This document shows positions 30,739 to 41,639 of a stretch of 64,000 nt of DNA, in pieces. Source of the DNA: Limnanthes douglasii subsp. nivea (Eukaryota; Streptophyta; Magnoliopsida; Brassicales; Limnanthaceae); the NCBI GenBank assembly GCA_036936605.1, contig JAUPFV010000002.1, positions 126,464,376-126,528,375 on the forward strand, in the 5' to 3' direction. The position numbers and the translations under genes are program-made. The notes beneath the pieces were generated by a model. That model saw only the letters and a program-made list of their open reading frames with translations, did not search any database and was not told the DNA's origin. Position 1 is the stretch's first letter, and each line of letters begins with the position of its first letter.

Positions 30739-33700
30739 GAGTTGCATACATAAGGATTTTAATCATATATAACACATCATCAAATCTATATTTCAATCCA
30801 TTACAATTTATTTTCACACCATTAACTTTCAATATGAAAGTATTGGCTAACTTTCAATATGGCACAAATCTTCACAATCTATCATCTTTGAGGATAAAAT
30901 AGTGTTCCATCTCCAAGTACTTCTAATTTTCAACAATACTTTAATGAACAATTAAATTTAGATGTCTTAGAAGAATGCTAGAACAAACATAAAATATAGA
31001 AAATAAAAATTTGGAAAACTTTATATTACTCTATGAGTTTAAATATGGTTCATGATTACTATATATGGGTTTAATATTTGTACCTATCACTTAAATAACA
31101 AAAATATTATAAGATTTAATTCTTAACTATAATACGAAGAAATAAACACTTGCCAAATATAGGCTCATACTGACTACAAAAAGATTATTATTAAAGGCTT
31201 GATTTGGTGTCAAGGGCTGTAACATGGTGTGGAAGTTGTAAAGTGTTCTTGAAACTTTTTCTTTTGTCGTATGATGTAGCTTAAATTTGTAGTTGAGTGG
31301 TGAAGTTGGAACTAAGTGTTAGAGGCTGAAACTAAGTTTTGAAACTAAAACTATGTGCCCAGAGCTGGAACAAAGTGTTGTGGCTGGAGAAATCTAAGTG
31401 GGGCGGTTCAATTGGACGTTTAGGGTTGAAACTGGGTAAGTCGAAGAATTAATTAGTTGAAATTGTTGACTTTATATATGATCAAATGTTCAGCTAGACT
31501 TAGGTGCAGAAGAAGTTTACGAGACTCTAAGAGTTAAATATAACTGAAGCTTGTTAGAAAAAAGCATATAAGATGAGCCGAAGCATGTTGGACAAAAGCA
31601 GTGTGTCGAATCTACTCGAGCTCTACTTTTTGTTCCTTATGTAGTTGAGCTTAAGTTACTATTAATTAAATATTTATATTTATATCTATATAAATTTCTT
31701 ATTTGTGAGGTTTCTAATTTTATGATTAGGGTGTTATTACAGTCTTTGAGTAATGAGATTTAATTTGTAGCATTTATTGGAGAATTTGAGTTTTTCTTAT
31801 TTCTATTAAATAGAAAAATAAATAGAGGATTTAGCAATTGGTGTGACTCTGGCGAAGTGATAGTGATGCAAAAGACAAGCCATGAATCTAGGTTTGAGAG
31901 GGATAAAACTTGTCGCTTTGATTATTGTGAGGTATGAGATAAACAATTGAATTAAAATTTTATTATTCACAGTGTTTTTGTAAGCCCAAAATAGAGCTTT
32001 GTAACATAGTTGAGTGATTGAGTGTTCACTGTCTGAGAATCTTCATGTCATCTAATTTATATAAATATATATGTAGTTTACCCATATAAGTAAAAGAATT
32101 TCATGATCCAAACTCCTTTAAGTTTCTTGTTGTGTGTTTAATTGACTTTATATTCTTGCTTGTTAACTTTGTTCTTAAAATAAGATAATTGTCAAGGCTT
32201 TGATTAACTTATGCAACATGTCTGTAGGTGATCCCTAAATTTTAGCTATTATTTTGGTTGAAGGGTTAAGATTCGGCTTCTCGAGTCTTGTTAAGTCTCG
32301 GTCAAAATCTATTATAACATTTTTTATTTCTCTTACAAGTTGTCTAGTCAGCATCAAGTTTTGAAATAAATATCTAGTGTCGGTGAAGAAAACAAAATAG
32401 AAGGACACATATAACAGATCCTAAATAACATGAAGCGCATACACAATATGGCCTCTATGGAGTTTAACCTATATAAATTCACAAACGATAATGATTTTAA
32501 TCTCTATAGAATTAAAGTTAAGTTATTCCTTGTATAAATAAGACCATCTCCTTCCACTGAAGAGAAAGGTAGAAAATGATTAATTTTCAAATATTATTTC
32601 AGGCCCATGTTGATTTTGTGCATGTTGAATGAGAAGTTTTGAAATGTGTTTAAAGAGTATTTAGCCATGAGAATTTGGAAGAAGATGGAAGCTATCTATA
32701 TAAAAAAAACCTTGGCGAACAAGTTGTACCTTAAAAGGTAGCTTTACGCGTTGTGCATGGAATGTACAAAGGAAATCTCTAGACATTTGAATGATTTCTG
32801 AAGAATATTTATTGACTTGAATATCACTGTTTTCAACATAGAATATGAGGATCAAGAAGTTATCTTCTTGAACTTTATGCTGGAAGTGATGAGCTCTTAA
32901 TTGGAATATGCTCTATGGGGCGGTTCTTAAGACTGATTGTGACGTTGTTATACTGAGTGTGAGTGAAAGGAATGTTGGTAATTCTGAAAGAAGGGCTATA
33001 TTAGTAAGAAATTCCTCGAGAGGAGGAAGATATATAGTTTTCTGAAGGACAAAGTTGATACTTGGATGGTTTTGAATGACTATAGATATGTTGATGGTTT
33101 AGTGCCTTCTTCTTACGGGCACATTAATAAGTAGGTTGTCGTTTTTGAAGATTCATTCCATATGATTGAAAACAAATGTTAGAAAATGTAGAAATGTTTG
33201 AAGATAATAAGGTAATTTTGGTTCATGATGTGTGTTGTAATGTAAAGGAAATGTAAAGTATTATATTTAAGCTCTCAAATAGACTCGATAAAGATTTTAA
33301 CAATGTAAGGTATATCCTTAAACTTAAACTTAAACTTCTTTTTATAGTTATGTTTGATAAGGAAAAGTTTAAGTATAAGGATGTAGATGACAAACTGAGG
33401 GTCCACGACTCACACGTTGTTGTTGAGGCTAGCTATCATAGTTTCAGAGATTTCCATGGGGTGTTTTCGTAATAAAGACGATAAATAGAGTTTAGATTTT
33501 GTCTAAAGAGATAGTTGAATTGTCTCGGTATTTAGTATAGATAGAGAAGGTTAATGAAAGTGGTTGAGAGAGTAACTATTTTATATTGTTTCAGAGCCTA
33601 AAACAACCTTTGTATATGTGATATAGGCCCAAGTAGGCCTACATGCTTAACGGGCCTATTTAAACAATCTAAACCCATTAAATCAAAACTCATAATTATA

Positions 33701-35877
33701 CTTTATTATATGAAATAACTATATTAATATTATATATTTATTACATTAATAATATAACAACAATACATGTCTAATAGCTTATTGGTACGACTGACGGGTT
33801 GAAAAAGTAGGTCCTTATCAGTAACCTTCATAGTCCTTGCGAAGGTTCGTCGGTAGGACTTAAACCTGGAACTGCTTCAGATTAAATCATGCAGGCAATG
33901 GTCAAACCAAAAACTTCTAGATTGATAGCATTGACTGATTATGGAACCGCTTCACGTGCTCGTGATTTTAGCTAGTACTAGTTGTCTCGAATAGCCTTAC
34001 TTACTCCAAATAATTATTGCCCCTAAATATTGCTACATGTTATTATCACTTTAGTCCATGTTTCCATACTTCCTTTAATAAATATTCCCCCTCTCCCACC
34101 ATTCTTTTAACTTGTTATTCTTTTAGAGATAAACAGAGAAGCTCACAACGTTAGCCATAGAAAAATCCTATATATTCAGTCTGATAGCCACCACAAAACA
34201 TTTCTCTAACAACATTATAAGTCTCACCTTCGCAGTGGTATTTTTTATGGAACTTAACCGATTGGTTGTTTCTCTCAGATAAATCCAGAGTGGAGAGAAA
34301 ATCTAAAATATCTATCAGGATTCCTAGAACCGTCATGCAAAGAATAAAAAACATGCCAAACATACTCCAGCATCCCTAAATACACCCTCTGATCAATTTT
34401 CTATGGGTAATTTTGACGTCGTTGAAACGTTTGTTGTCCCTCGAGTGCCATAGACAGCGAGGTCTCAAATTAGTTTGGTAAACTCTAGAGGCAACTTGAT
34501 AGGGTTCGTCAACGATGCAGAATAGTATACTGATGTGAGATCAGCAATTGATGTATTATGTCAATTATGAGAAGTGATTATGAGAGACGATCAGAGATCC
34601 AGAAGAAAAGTGAAAGGAAGACACTAGCGGAAAAATGTAGTAAAAGCAAAATAACAGATGTTGAATTACCTCATTTAGTATTCGAGTGCGTTGGGCTAAA
34701 TTTTCAAAATGATAGAAAAACATAATTTATTTATTTTTATAACATCGCGTAAAATTATTATCCGAAAAAGTGGTAAGTGAGATTTTGGCTACATGGGGAA
34801 TCCAAGAGGATGTGGAAATACGGCTATCGAAGCCCCGAGAGACACCGCTTGATTGTGCAGAAAGTAATTAGTCTTCATCCCTAGCATGCTAAATTGGATA
34901 CTACGGATTTTGCTTCACCCATAAGTCATTAGGTACTTCGAGCTGGTTGGCTTGTTCCTACTCAAACGAACCTATATATCTAGTCTCCTTTTATGCTTTG
35001 TATCATGTCATAAAGGCTATCAAACATCAAAATGGCAATGGAGGAATTTTTAGTGATCACCAGGCTATCAATGATGCCTTGGATCCCATTCTACTTTATT
35101 GCTAACGGGGAAGAGTATAAGGTAGTAAGTGATCTCCTAAAGGCCAAAAATGTTTGGAAAAAACACTTCTTGTTTTGTAAAGAGTAGTTGGGAGACAGAC
35201 CTGAAGACCTCCCAAAAGAGAAATCTAAGCATAATATCGAAGGAGTGACAAAACGTATGTAATTTCTCCTTACTTCCGCTTACATCTTTAGTTATTGTTA
35301 ACCTTCAATACTTGAAGATTAATTTTTATTAATTTGGAAGCTATACCCAAGTCTCAGCAGCACCATCTGAAAGATACCAACCATACTTTGAAACAGTTAC
35401 GCCATTGTGCTGAAGAGAAATGGTCAGACGAGGTATATAACTATTGCATACCAAAACACCTGGTTTGGAGTCGCTTTAGGTGAACTCAATCGAATCTTAA
35501 GTTATCATGGGATAAATTCATAACACCACGGCGTGCATCGGTAATCTTCAAACCAATATAAACTACTTATGGCAGGGTATATCTTTCAACTATAAATAGG
35601 GATCCAAGAAATAGGGTGAAGAATGATAATGCTAGTGGTTCGGGCACAAAAATACTAACTACTGGTGTTCCAGAGGTGAAACGATCTGATAAGCCAATAA
35701 AAAAAGTTGTTGAGGCTGTAGTGAGCCAAATACACGAAAGAACCTCCGAGCATAAAAGGAAAGAAAACGTCAAACACATTATAGGATAACAGGAGGAAAA
35801 AACCAAGTAGTAAGAAAAACATAAAGAAGAAGAAGAAGACGAAGACAAGCTCATAAATGTTTTGCACCGTAAATCAA
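30739..35877. repeat. 5-kb duplicated block, copy 2
   Basis: Direct-orientation counterpart of 10137-15146. It contains the same copia gag remnant (about 32640-33180) and the same unassigned DNA. On the right it continues without a break into the end of an antisense-type gypsy ORF (to 36778), whereas copy 1 is cut there and joined to the IPT promoter array. Copy 2 therefore shows more of the ancestral order. Confidence 0.9.
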
Positions 35878-36778
35878 GCTAAAATTCCTCCAATATTTAA
35901 GTTTCATAGTGCTCAAACACTCGGGAATCATTCATCCTCTCTTCTAGAGGTAGAGTAAAGAGAAAGTGAAGGTAAAAGTCAAATAAACAATATCAAAGAA
36001 CTAGGTATTGAAAACCTAATACAAACGTACCGTAATCGGGATATTTTTGTTAAAGCTCCACCCTTCTAGCTGGAGGAAGGATGCAACCATGCTCTTGCTC
36101 TTCTTAATTTTATCCAGCCTATTATGAAATTGGAAAAGGAAGTATCAAAGCATAAAAAGACCATTCAACTTCTAGAATAATGTGAGATTTAACAGAAAGC
36201 TTCCGAGGAGCAAGGGAATCATGCCAACAATCTAGAAAACCGAGGGGCACACATTGAAAAAAAGTTGCAAAAATCCGCACATGATACCAGAATGTTGAGA
36301 TAAAGACCACCTGGAAAAAAGAAGTTCGTAAGTAAAAAGATGAAGAAAATGAGCATAACGTTCAAATAGAACTCTTCTATAGTATGTTAGACGAGGATGC
36401 TAAGAAAAAGTCGAGGAGGATATATCTTTATTTAAAGTTCAAGCTGCAAAAGACCAAGAGGATGTGGTCAACGCATATGTTGAGCAATTCTTAAGCTCCC
36501 TAGATATATAAGACTTTAATAATAAATTCGAGTTGGTTATTAGCTTTCACAAACTGCTCCATGTTCTTAGTCTCATATAATTTTGGAATTTGATACCTGC
36601 ATTAGAACGACCTGCTTACCTTTCATTTGTAGATGAGCTGGAAAGCACACTAGATAGGGAGGGCAAAGATGGAACATCTGAGAATAAGAATAAAGACAAT
36701 GAGTCTGAATCTGGAATCTATGTGGAAGATCAAAAGGCGAAAATTCCTAAGGATAAGGTAACACAAACCGTGCCAAGC
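34720..36778 (+). pseudogene. Antisense-type ORF of a Tat gypsy element (broken)
   Basis: Broken plus-strand frames run FYFIANGEEYKVVSDLL and NVWKKHFLFCKE near 35080-35190, and KRSDKPIKKVVEAVVSQI near 35680. A coiled-coil stretch follows near 36125-36300 (KLEKEVSKHKKTIQLLE). The intact end is at 36590-36781 (ALERPAYLSFVDELES, then an acidic Glu/Asp/Lys tail). Immediately downstream lie a 30-bp array and the integrase end of a minus-strand gypsy element, so the ORF runs opposite to its host element. Its biochemical role is unknown to me. Confidence 0.5.
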
Positions 36779-37039
36779 TGAGGAAATTAGTCCGAAGGCA
36801 GTTAAATTATATATGTTTCATAACATTTTTGTATTATCATCTTTTTATAAATCCCTTGTATGGTCAGGGAATTTTGCAATCGTATCCATAATTTATCAAT
36901 ATAAATTATGTTTCTATTTTTCCTCTTGTCTTTAAAACAAATTTATTATTCGTCATTAATATAGTCAGAGTCTTCCTAGTTGAGGGGGTTTAATCCCCAA
37001 CCACTAGCCAACACAGTTTTCATCATGACCAATATTTTA

Positions 37040-37245
37040 GTCAAACAATAAAACACAATTTGAAATTTCACCAAATAATGCTAAAACATTTTACTCGTGA
37101 CCAACTAATGTTGGATCATTTGTACATGACCAACTAATGATGAAACCTTTCAGTTGTGACCAACTAATATTGGAACCTTTTAATTGTGGCCAACTACTGT
37201 TGGATCCTTTACACTTGATCAATTATTGTTCGAAACTTTTTTTGT
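37040..37245. repeat. 30-bp tandem array
   Basis: The motif TGACCAACTAATGTTGGA recurs at about 37099, 37128, 37158, 37188 and 37217 (29-30 bp period), with a more diverged copy before it. It occupies the same place in this gypsy remnant as the 51-bp array in gypsy1 and the 50-bp array in gypsy2, but the sequence is unrelated. Confidence 0.85.
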
Positions 37246-37297
37246 AAACATTTTGGGTAAAAAATATCTGAATAAATCAACACTAAGTGATGGATAT

Positions 37298-37708
37298 TGA
37301 TGAGTCCGAATTCTGCATGCTCCCCGGACAAGGACAGATCGGTCCAAGGCCTCCGAACCAGACAAATCACTTCGAACACTCAGGCCATAGGACTGTTCGA
37401 ACTATGACAAAAGTACTAAAAAACCTAAACACTTCTTGACTAAGCTACTTGGTCTCCTTCTTAGAGCTCATGGGTCTTTGAACATGACTCGGGTCCATTA
37501 AACATGACCTGAAAGCCCATAAGGGCCCAAACATTAGGGTATAAATACCCAACCACCTGCATTAAGTGTGGGTAATAAGAATTAACTGCTACCAGCCAGC
37601 TTAATTATCTCTCTACTCTCTACTCTAAACACATAACACCCACATACTACTATAAAACACCAACCAAATTACGAGCCTACCCCTATGCGATAATTATCCA
37701 CACCACCA
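37298..37708. mobile_element. Solo LTR, 411 bp, with GATAT target duplication
   Basis: It starts TGATGAGTCC and ends CACACCACCA, and is flanked on both sides by GATAT (37293-37297 and 37709-37713). A TATAAATA box lies at about 37540, followed by CT-rich sequence, as in a plant LTR promoter. No internal region is attached, so recombination between two LTRs probably removed it. It sits inside the 3' zone of the gypsy3 remnant. The strand is probably plus, from the position of the TATA box. Confidence 0.85.
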
Positions 37709-37713
37709 GATAT

Positions 37714-38440
37714 AGAAGTCAAAATAATTTATAAATGATAAGTTAGTGGGACACTTTGTTAAAACCTCGCGCACCACAAGGGTTGGAAATAATGTGCTTC
37801 CAAATATTACATCATAAAATTAACAAATATACGCCATTTTTTTACAATTATTCCATGTACAACGGAGTAAGTGCTCATGTTCTTGATTTTTTAAGTGATA
37901 AGTTCTAGGCTTAACCCTTAAAATAACTGATAAGACCCTTCCTAATTAATTCATACCAGTCCTAATTGTTTATCTTTAGTGTGTAGGAAGACGTTTTTAA
38001 AACATTTATCCTCAACTCTGAATTCTCTCATCCAGACTCGTGATGGATACGTGCTTCTCATTAGAGTTTGATAATAATGGTATTAATGCGGAAATGATAA
38101 CAGTATATTAACCAAGGTTTAGTCTCAATTGGTTAATTATAGGGACGCGAAAATGATTCTTCGAGCAAACCTTGTTTAAATTTGTGAAAGCAACACACAT
38201 GCACCATTTTCCATTTTTTTTCTTGGCGAATACTAGGTTTGTTGGCCACAGTAGGTATTTTGATTCTCAAATATGCCTTACTTTTGTTGATTGATCCATC
38301 TCTCCCACAATGGCTTCAGAATTTCAACACAAAAATCTTTTCTTTGCACGACATCCTCATGAGGTCTAGGAACATCTGTTAAATTATCACCATCAAACAT
38401 GATAAACGGTATCAAATATTGGTAAAGATGGATCGACATT
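37714..38440 (-). mobile_element. gypsy3: internally deleted Tat-type remnant
   Basis: 37720-38100 parallels gypsy1 870-1240 (3' zone and end of integrase, for example CTCATTAGAGTTTGATAAT). From about 38150 it jumps to sequence parallel to gypsy1 3800-3960 (reverse transcriptase, including CAAACCTTGTTTAAATTTGTG). About 2.5 kb of pol is therefore deleted. Together with the antisense-type ORF and the 30-bp array on its left it forms one old element. Confidence 0.7.
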
Positions 38441-38447
38441 TTCTGGA

Positions 38448-38583
38448 ATAAAATATTTACTTGATTACAATAACAAACCTAATCATGAATTAAGGTATTA
38501 GATGTGATTGAACAAAATATAATATGTATAAATTATTTTTTGGAACTCTTTTGGAATCCAGATGTTTATGATTTTATTTATGA
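38448..38583 (+). promoter_or_regulatory. Relic of one IPT promoter-array unit
   Basis: AATAACAAACCTAA, then TTAGATGTGATTGAACA and a TTTTGGAATCCAGATGTTT stretch match 15640-15770 upstream of IPT copy B and the reverse of about 53700-53830 in copy C. No IPT coding sequence follows. The Mutator-like element starts at once. Confidence 0.7.
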
Positions 38584-39209
38584 GAAAAGTACCCATAAAT
38601 ACCTACTCAATTTTGAAATACCAAAATGGTACCCACTTTTACACTAGTTTCATAAAATATCTAGAGCCATATTTTGGCCCAAAATACCCTCTAGGGTATA
38701 AAATGGGGTTTTTTAGGAAAGAGAAACATGAAAAACGAGAGCGAACCCAAAACACGAACTTGAACCCAACGTGCTGTAACCGTTCAGTCGATGATAATCG
38801 TTTCAGCGACGATAACATTTTCCCCGGCATTGATCAAGAGGTATAGAAGGAAGTTTTCGTCGAGCCACCGACGTAATTTTTGTTTTCACTGGAAGTTTCA
38901 ATGTGGCTCTGAGTGTTTAACAATAGATTGTATTAACGTCACCGGAGTAGTCACTGTATTTGAGTACTATTTTGGACAGTTCCCCGTTCTCGGGCGATAT
39001 TTTTGTGTTTCGTCTACAGTTGTGCGTTAGTGTTATTTGCTGGTGTTGAAATTTTGTTGTGTTCTTGACATCGCGTCTCATTGTTAGTAGTTAAACATGA
39101 CTGGTTAGTATCGGAGTGGTTATGATAGTGTCGATAGTGCTGTCGGAGAATGCCGATGGTACTGGGTAGTTGGTTTTGTACTCTAGAATCACAATGTCGC
39201 CTGGTTCAG

Positions 39210-40280
39210 TTACGCATGTCTAGCAATGTACAGATTTGAGTTAGTTTTTTGTTAATATGCTAGAGATGGTGTACGTATCTAACAATGTACAATATTTGTG
39301 GCCGTATCAAGCAATGTCAGTAACTTGTTTACTGTAACACACTACACGTCTAGCAATGTAGTAGTTAAACTTGTTCATGTCTAGTAATGTAGCAATGAAG
39401 TAAGATTCATATTGTCGTGTTCATTTAGCCATGTCTAGCAATATCGCCATGTTCACTTAGCCTTGTCTAGCAATGTATGTGTTTCAGGAAATATTTGGCT
39501 CATATACACGAAATGTTGTACTTATCTAGCATTGTATGCAATATTTGTGGTCGTATCTAGCAATGTCAGTATTTAGTTTACAGTAACACACAACATGTCT
39601 AGCAATGTAGTAGTGAATCTTGTTCATGTCTAGCAATGTAGCCATGGAGTAAGACTCATGTTGTTGTTTGGTTAGTTGCACCAGTGGAGTGTTTGATTGG
39701 TAATGTTTATCGTTTCTTCGTAGTTTTTTATGTTATTGCGTGATGATTGAAATATATGTTACTACTGCGGTGTAAGAATTATGATTAAGTTGAGTTGAAA
39801 TTGGAATAGTGGTTAGTTGTTTTTTTGTCGAGAATCGCAACCTCGTTGTGAATTTGTAGCCATATCTAGCAATGTATTTGTTTCAGGAATTATTTGCATC
39901 ATATGCATGAAATGTTGTACACATCTAGCAATATATGCAATATGTGTTGCCATGTCTAGCAATATCAGTAGTGTGTTTACTGTAACATATAACACATATA
40001 GCAATGTAGACGTGTTGTTATGTGATATGTTGATGGTTAGTTGATGGTTTTACATGAATCACATCTTCTCCGTGATATGTCGGTCGTATCTAGCAATGTT
40101 TGCAGTTCAGCAAGTATTGGCAGAATATGTACAACAATGCATTCAATGTTGTCTAGCAACCTCAGATGAACATAACTTGCAATGTCATATTAGGCTTACA
40201 AGCGTAGGGATGTAAACATATGTCTAACAATGTCTTTCAATGTTTCCAGAAAACTATTTTCAAGCAACTAGCAATGTCAT
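39210..40280. repeat. Dispersed TCTAGCAATGT motif and nested ~300-bp repeats
   Basis: The 11-mer TCTAGCAATGT or a close variant occurs more than fifteen times, spaced 20-90 bp. A longer unit (ATTTGTGG.CGTATC.AGCAATGTCAGT, TTACTGTAACACA, GTAGTAGT and so on) is seen at about 39270-39430, 39515-39660 and, shorter, 39910-40020. It lies in the non-coding left half of the Mutator-like element. Confidence 0.85.
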
Positions 40281-40435
40281 AACATAATTCAAAACATAGT
40301 CTTAAAACAGAAGTTGTTACCAGCAAGAGTAATAGTCTTAAAACAGTACAATAGCAAAGATAAGAATCATTTATCCAAGCATTTTCATAAGACAACCCAA
40401 AAACACATACATCTAACAGGACAAGGTTGTTAAAT

Positions 40436-40531
40436 TCAGAACGGAGCATCGCAAGACCTCATGTTGTGTCCCGATTTGAAATAATGGTCACACCGCGAGT
40501 GGCTGTGTCCAGCTTCAAACATAATCTCTTG
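40436..40531 (-). pseudogene. Zinc-knuckle end of a Mutator-type transposase (fragment)
   Basis: The frame reads SRCDHYFKSGHNMRSC and then a stop. Mutator transposases commonly end with C-x2-C-x4-H-x4-C in the form CSRCGxxGHNxRTC. The fragment keeps C..FKSGHNMRSC, with Tyr at the second Cys. About 30 codons remain. Confidence 0.55.
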
Positions 40532-40693
40532 AATAGCATGCTTCCTTGGTTTCATATAAATATATTAATCATTATTTTCTACATTAAGCATGTTTGAATA
40601 TCATCAAAGTATAGCAGTAAAATGATAGTCAACTAAAAGAAAAAAAGTTGTTGTAATTGACATGACAGGGTAAACTTGATAAAGTAGTAGCAC

Positions 40694-40929
40694 CTTTTTC
40701 TTCAATTCATCGGAGAAAGATGTTGGAGCAAAAGTTGGGGTGACCTTTTCTACATACTCTTCCTGCAAAGCAATTAGACCAACCACATATTTAGATACTT
40801 AATGAGAGAAATAACAAAACAATCATTAACAAACTAAATCGAACTTACAGATCAAATAATAAAACAAAAGGCGTAAAATGTACCAACCTCGTAAACTTCA
40901 GCAAGACTCTTTTTACTCTTATTGTCATC
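40694..40929 (-). pseudogene. Two captured exons resembling MPP10 (U3 snoRNP protein)
   Basis: Exon 40929-40888 (42 bp) encodes DDNKSKKSLAEVYE, bounded by TTTCAG and GAG|GTTGGT. Exon 40762-40694 (69 bp) encodes EEYVEKVTPTFAP followed by SFSDELKKK, bounded by TTTGCAG and AAG|GTGC. Both are a whole number of codons and in phase, with AG and GT at their borders. SLAEVYE-EEY recalls the C-terminal block of MPP10, a component of the small-subunit processome that matures 18S rRNA. The match is from memory of the family and is not certain. Confidence 0.5.
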
Positions 40930-41008
40930 CTGAAACGTTTTAATTAAAATAAAAGAAACTTCAACATACTGAACTTTTGTCAGTGTTGAAATAAAAAGGT
41001 AATGAGCA

Positions 41009-41095
41009 CTATGAAGCATCGTTCACACCATCTCCAGTCATACCACAAATGTGATTCCTTTCTTAGAGCTTCTTCACAATCTCGTACTTGTGTTC
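41009..41095 (-). pseudogene. Captured exon fragment of a plasma-membrane H+-ATPase
   Basis: The frame reads EHKYEIVKKL, a stop, then ERNHICGMTGDGVNDAS and a second stop. MTGDGVND is the hinge motif of all P-type ATPases, and the flanking EHKYEIVK and HICG residues are typical of plant plasma-membrane proton pumps (AHA family). A CTTGAACAG just upstream looks like the original splice acceptor. Only about 28 codons remain, with TAA and TAG stops, so it is a relic and not a pump gene. Confidence 0.8.
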
Positions 41096-41639
41096 TGTTC
41101 AAGATGGAAAACGGAAAAAGAAGAATGTCGATGTGTAGTCAGGTCCTACTCACCTTCATTCTGATTTACCGCTGAATTCGACAGTAATGTTTGGTTGATT
41201 TCGGAACTGGTTCACAGGTTTGAGTCGAGAGTCAGGTTTCTAATGGGATTTCATAGTTCAAGAAGTGAAGAAGTTATTTGACAGAAGCCGAAAAGCTCAG
41301 TTTCGTCGATGGTTTTTTCTCACCGGTGATCGGAAATGGTCGGGGAATGGTGGTTACTTGGCTTGACGGTAGTTAGGTTAGGAGAGAGGAGAGAGATCCT
41401 TCTTGGAAAATGGGTTGTTTGTTAGGTTAGGAGAGAGGAGAGAGAGAGTGTCATAAATTAAAATTTCAAAATTTGCGTGATGATACTATAGCCAAAAGAC
41501 TTATTTTTTCACAAATCAAACTTATATACTAGGTTGAGGGTAATTGTGGTATTAAAATAAAATTAGGTCTTAAAAGGGGATTATTTTATTGAAGTGGGTA
41601 TTAAGTGAGCATTAACCCTTTTTGGGGTACTAGATAGTA

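Larger units (their letters stand above)
38584..41625 (-). mobile_element. Mutator-like element with captured host exons (Pack-MULE candidate)
   Basis: About 3.0 kb. The two ends are imperfect inverted repeats: the left end has AAAAGTACCCATAAATACC and TACTCAATTTTGAAATACC, and the right end, read on the other strand, has AAAAGGGTTAATGCTCAC, AATACCCACTTCAATAAAAT and later TTTTAATACCACAAT. The inside holds a transposase-like zinc knuckle (40436-40531), exons resembling MPP10 (40694-40929) and a P-type H+-ATPase exon fragment (41009-41095). All are on the minus strand, downstream of a CT-rich leader and an ATG-AAG before GTGAGT (41151-41159). I could not establish a 9-bp target duplication. Confidence 0.6.

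Noticed and set aside
38562..39030. Plus-strand frames of 79-94 residues at the left end of the Mutator-like element
   Set aside because: They start in the terminal repeat, match nothing I recognise and run against the captured exons.
41009..41095. A working P-type ATPase gene
   Set aside because: Only about 28 codons are present, with two in-frame stops and no other ATPase domain nearby.
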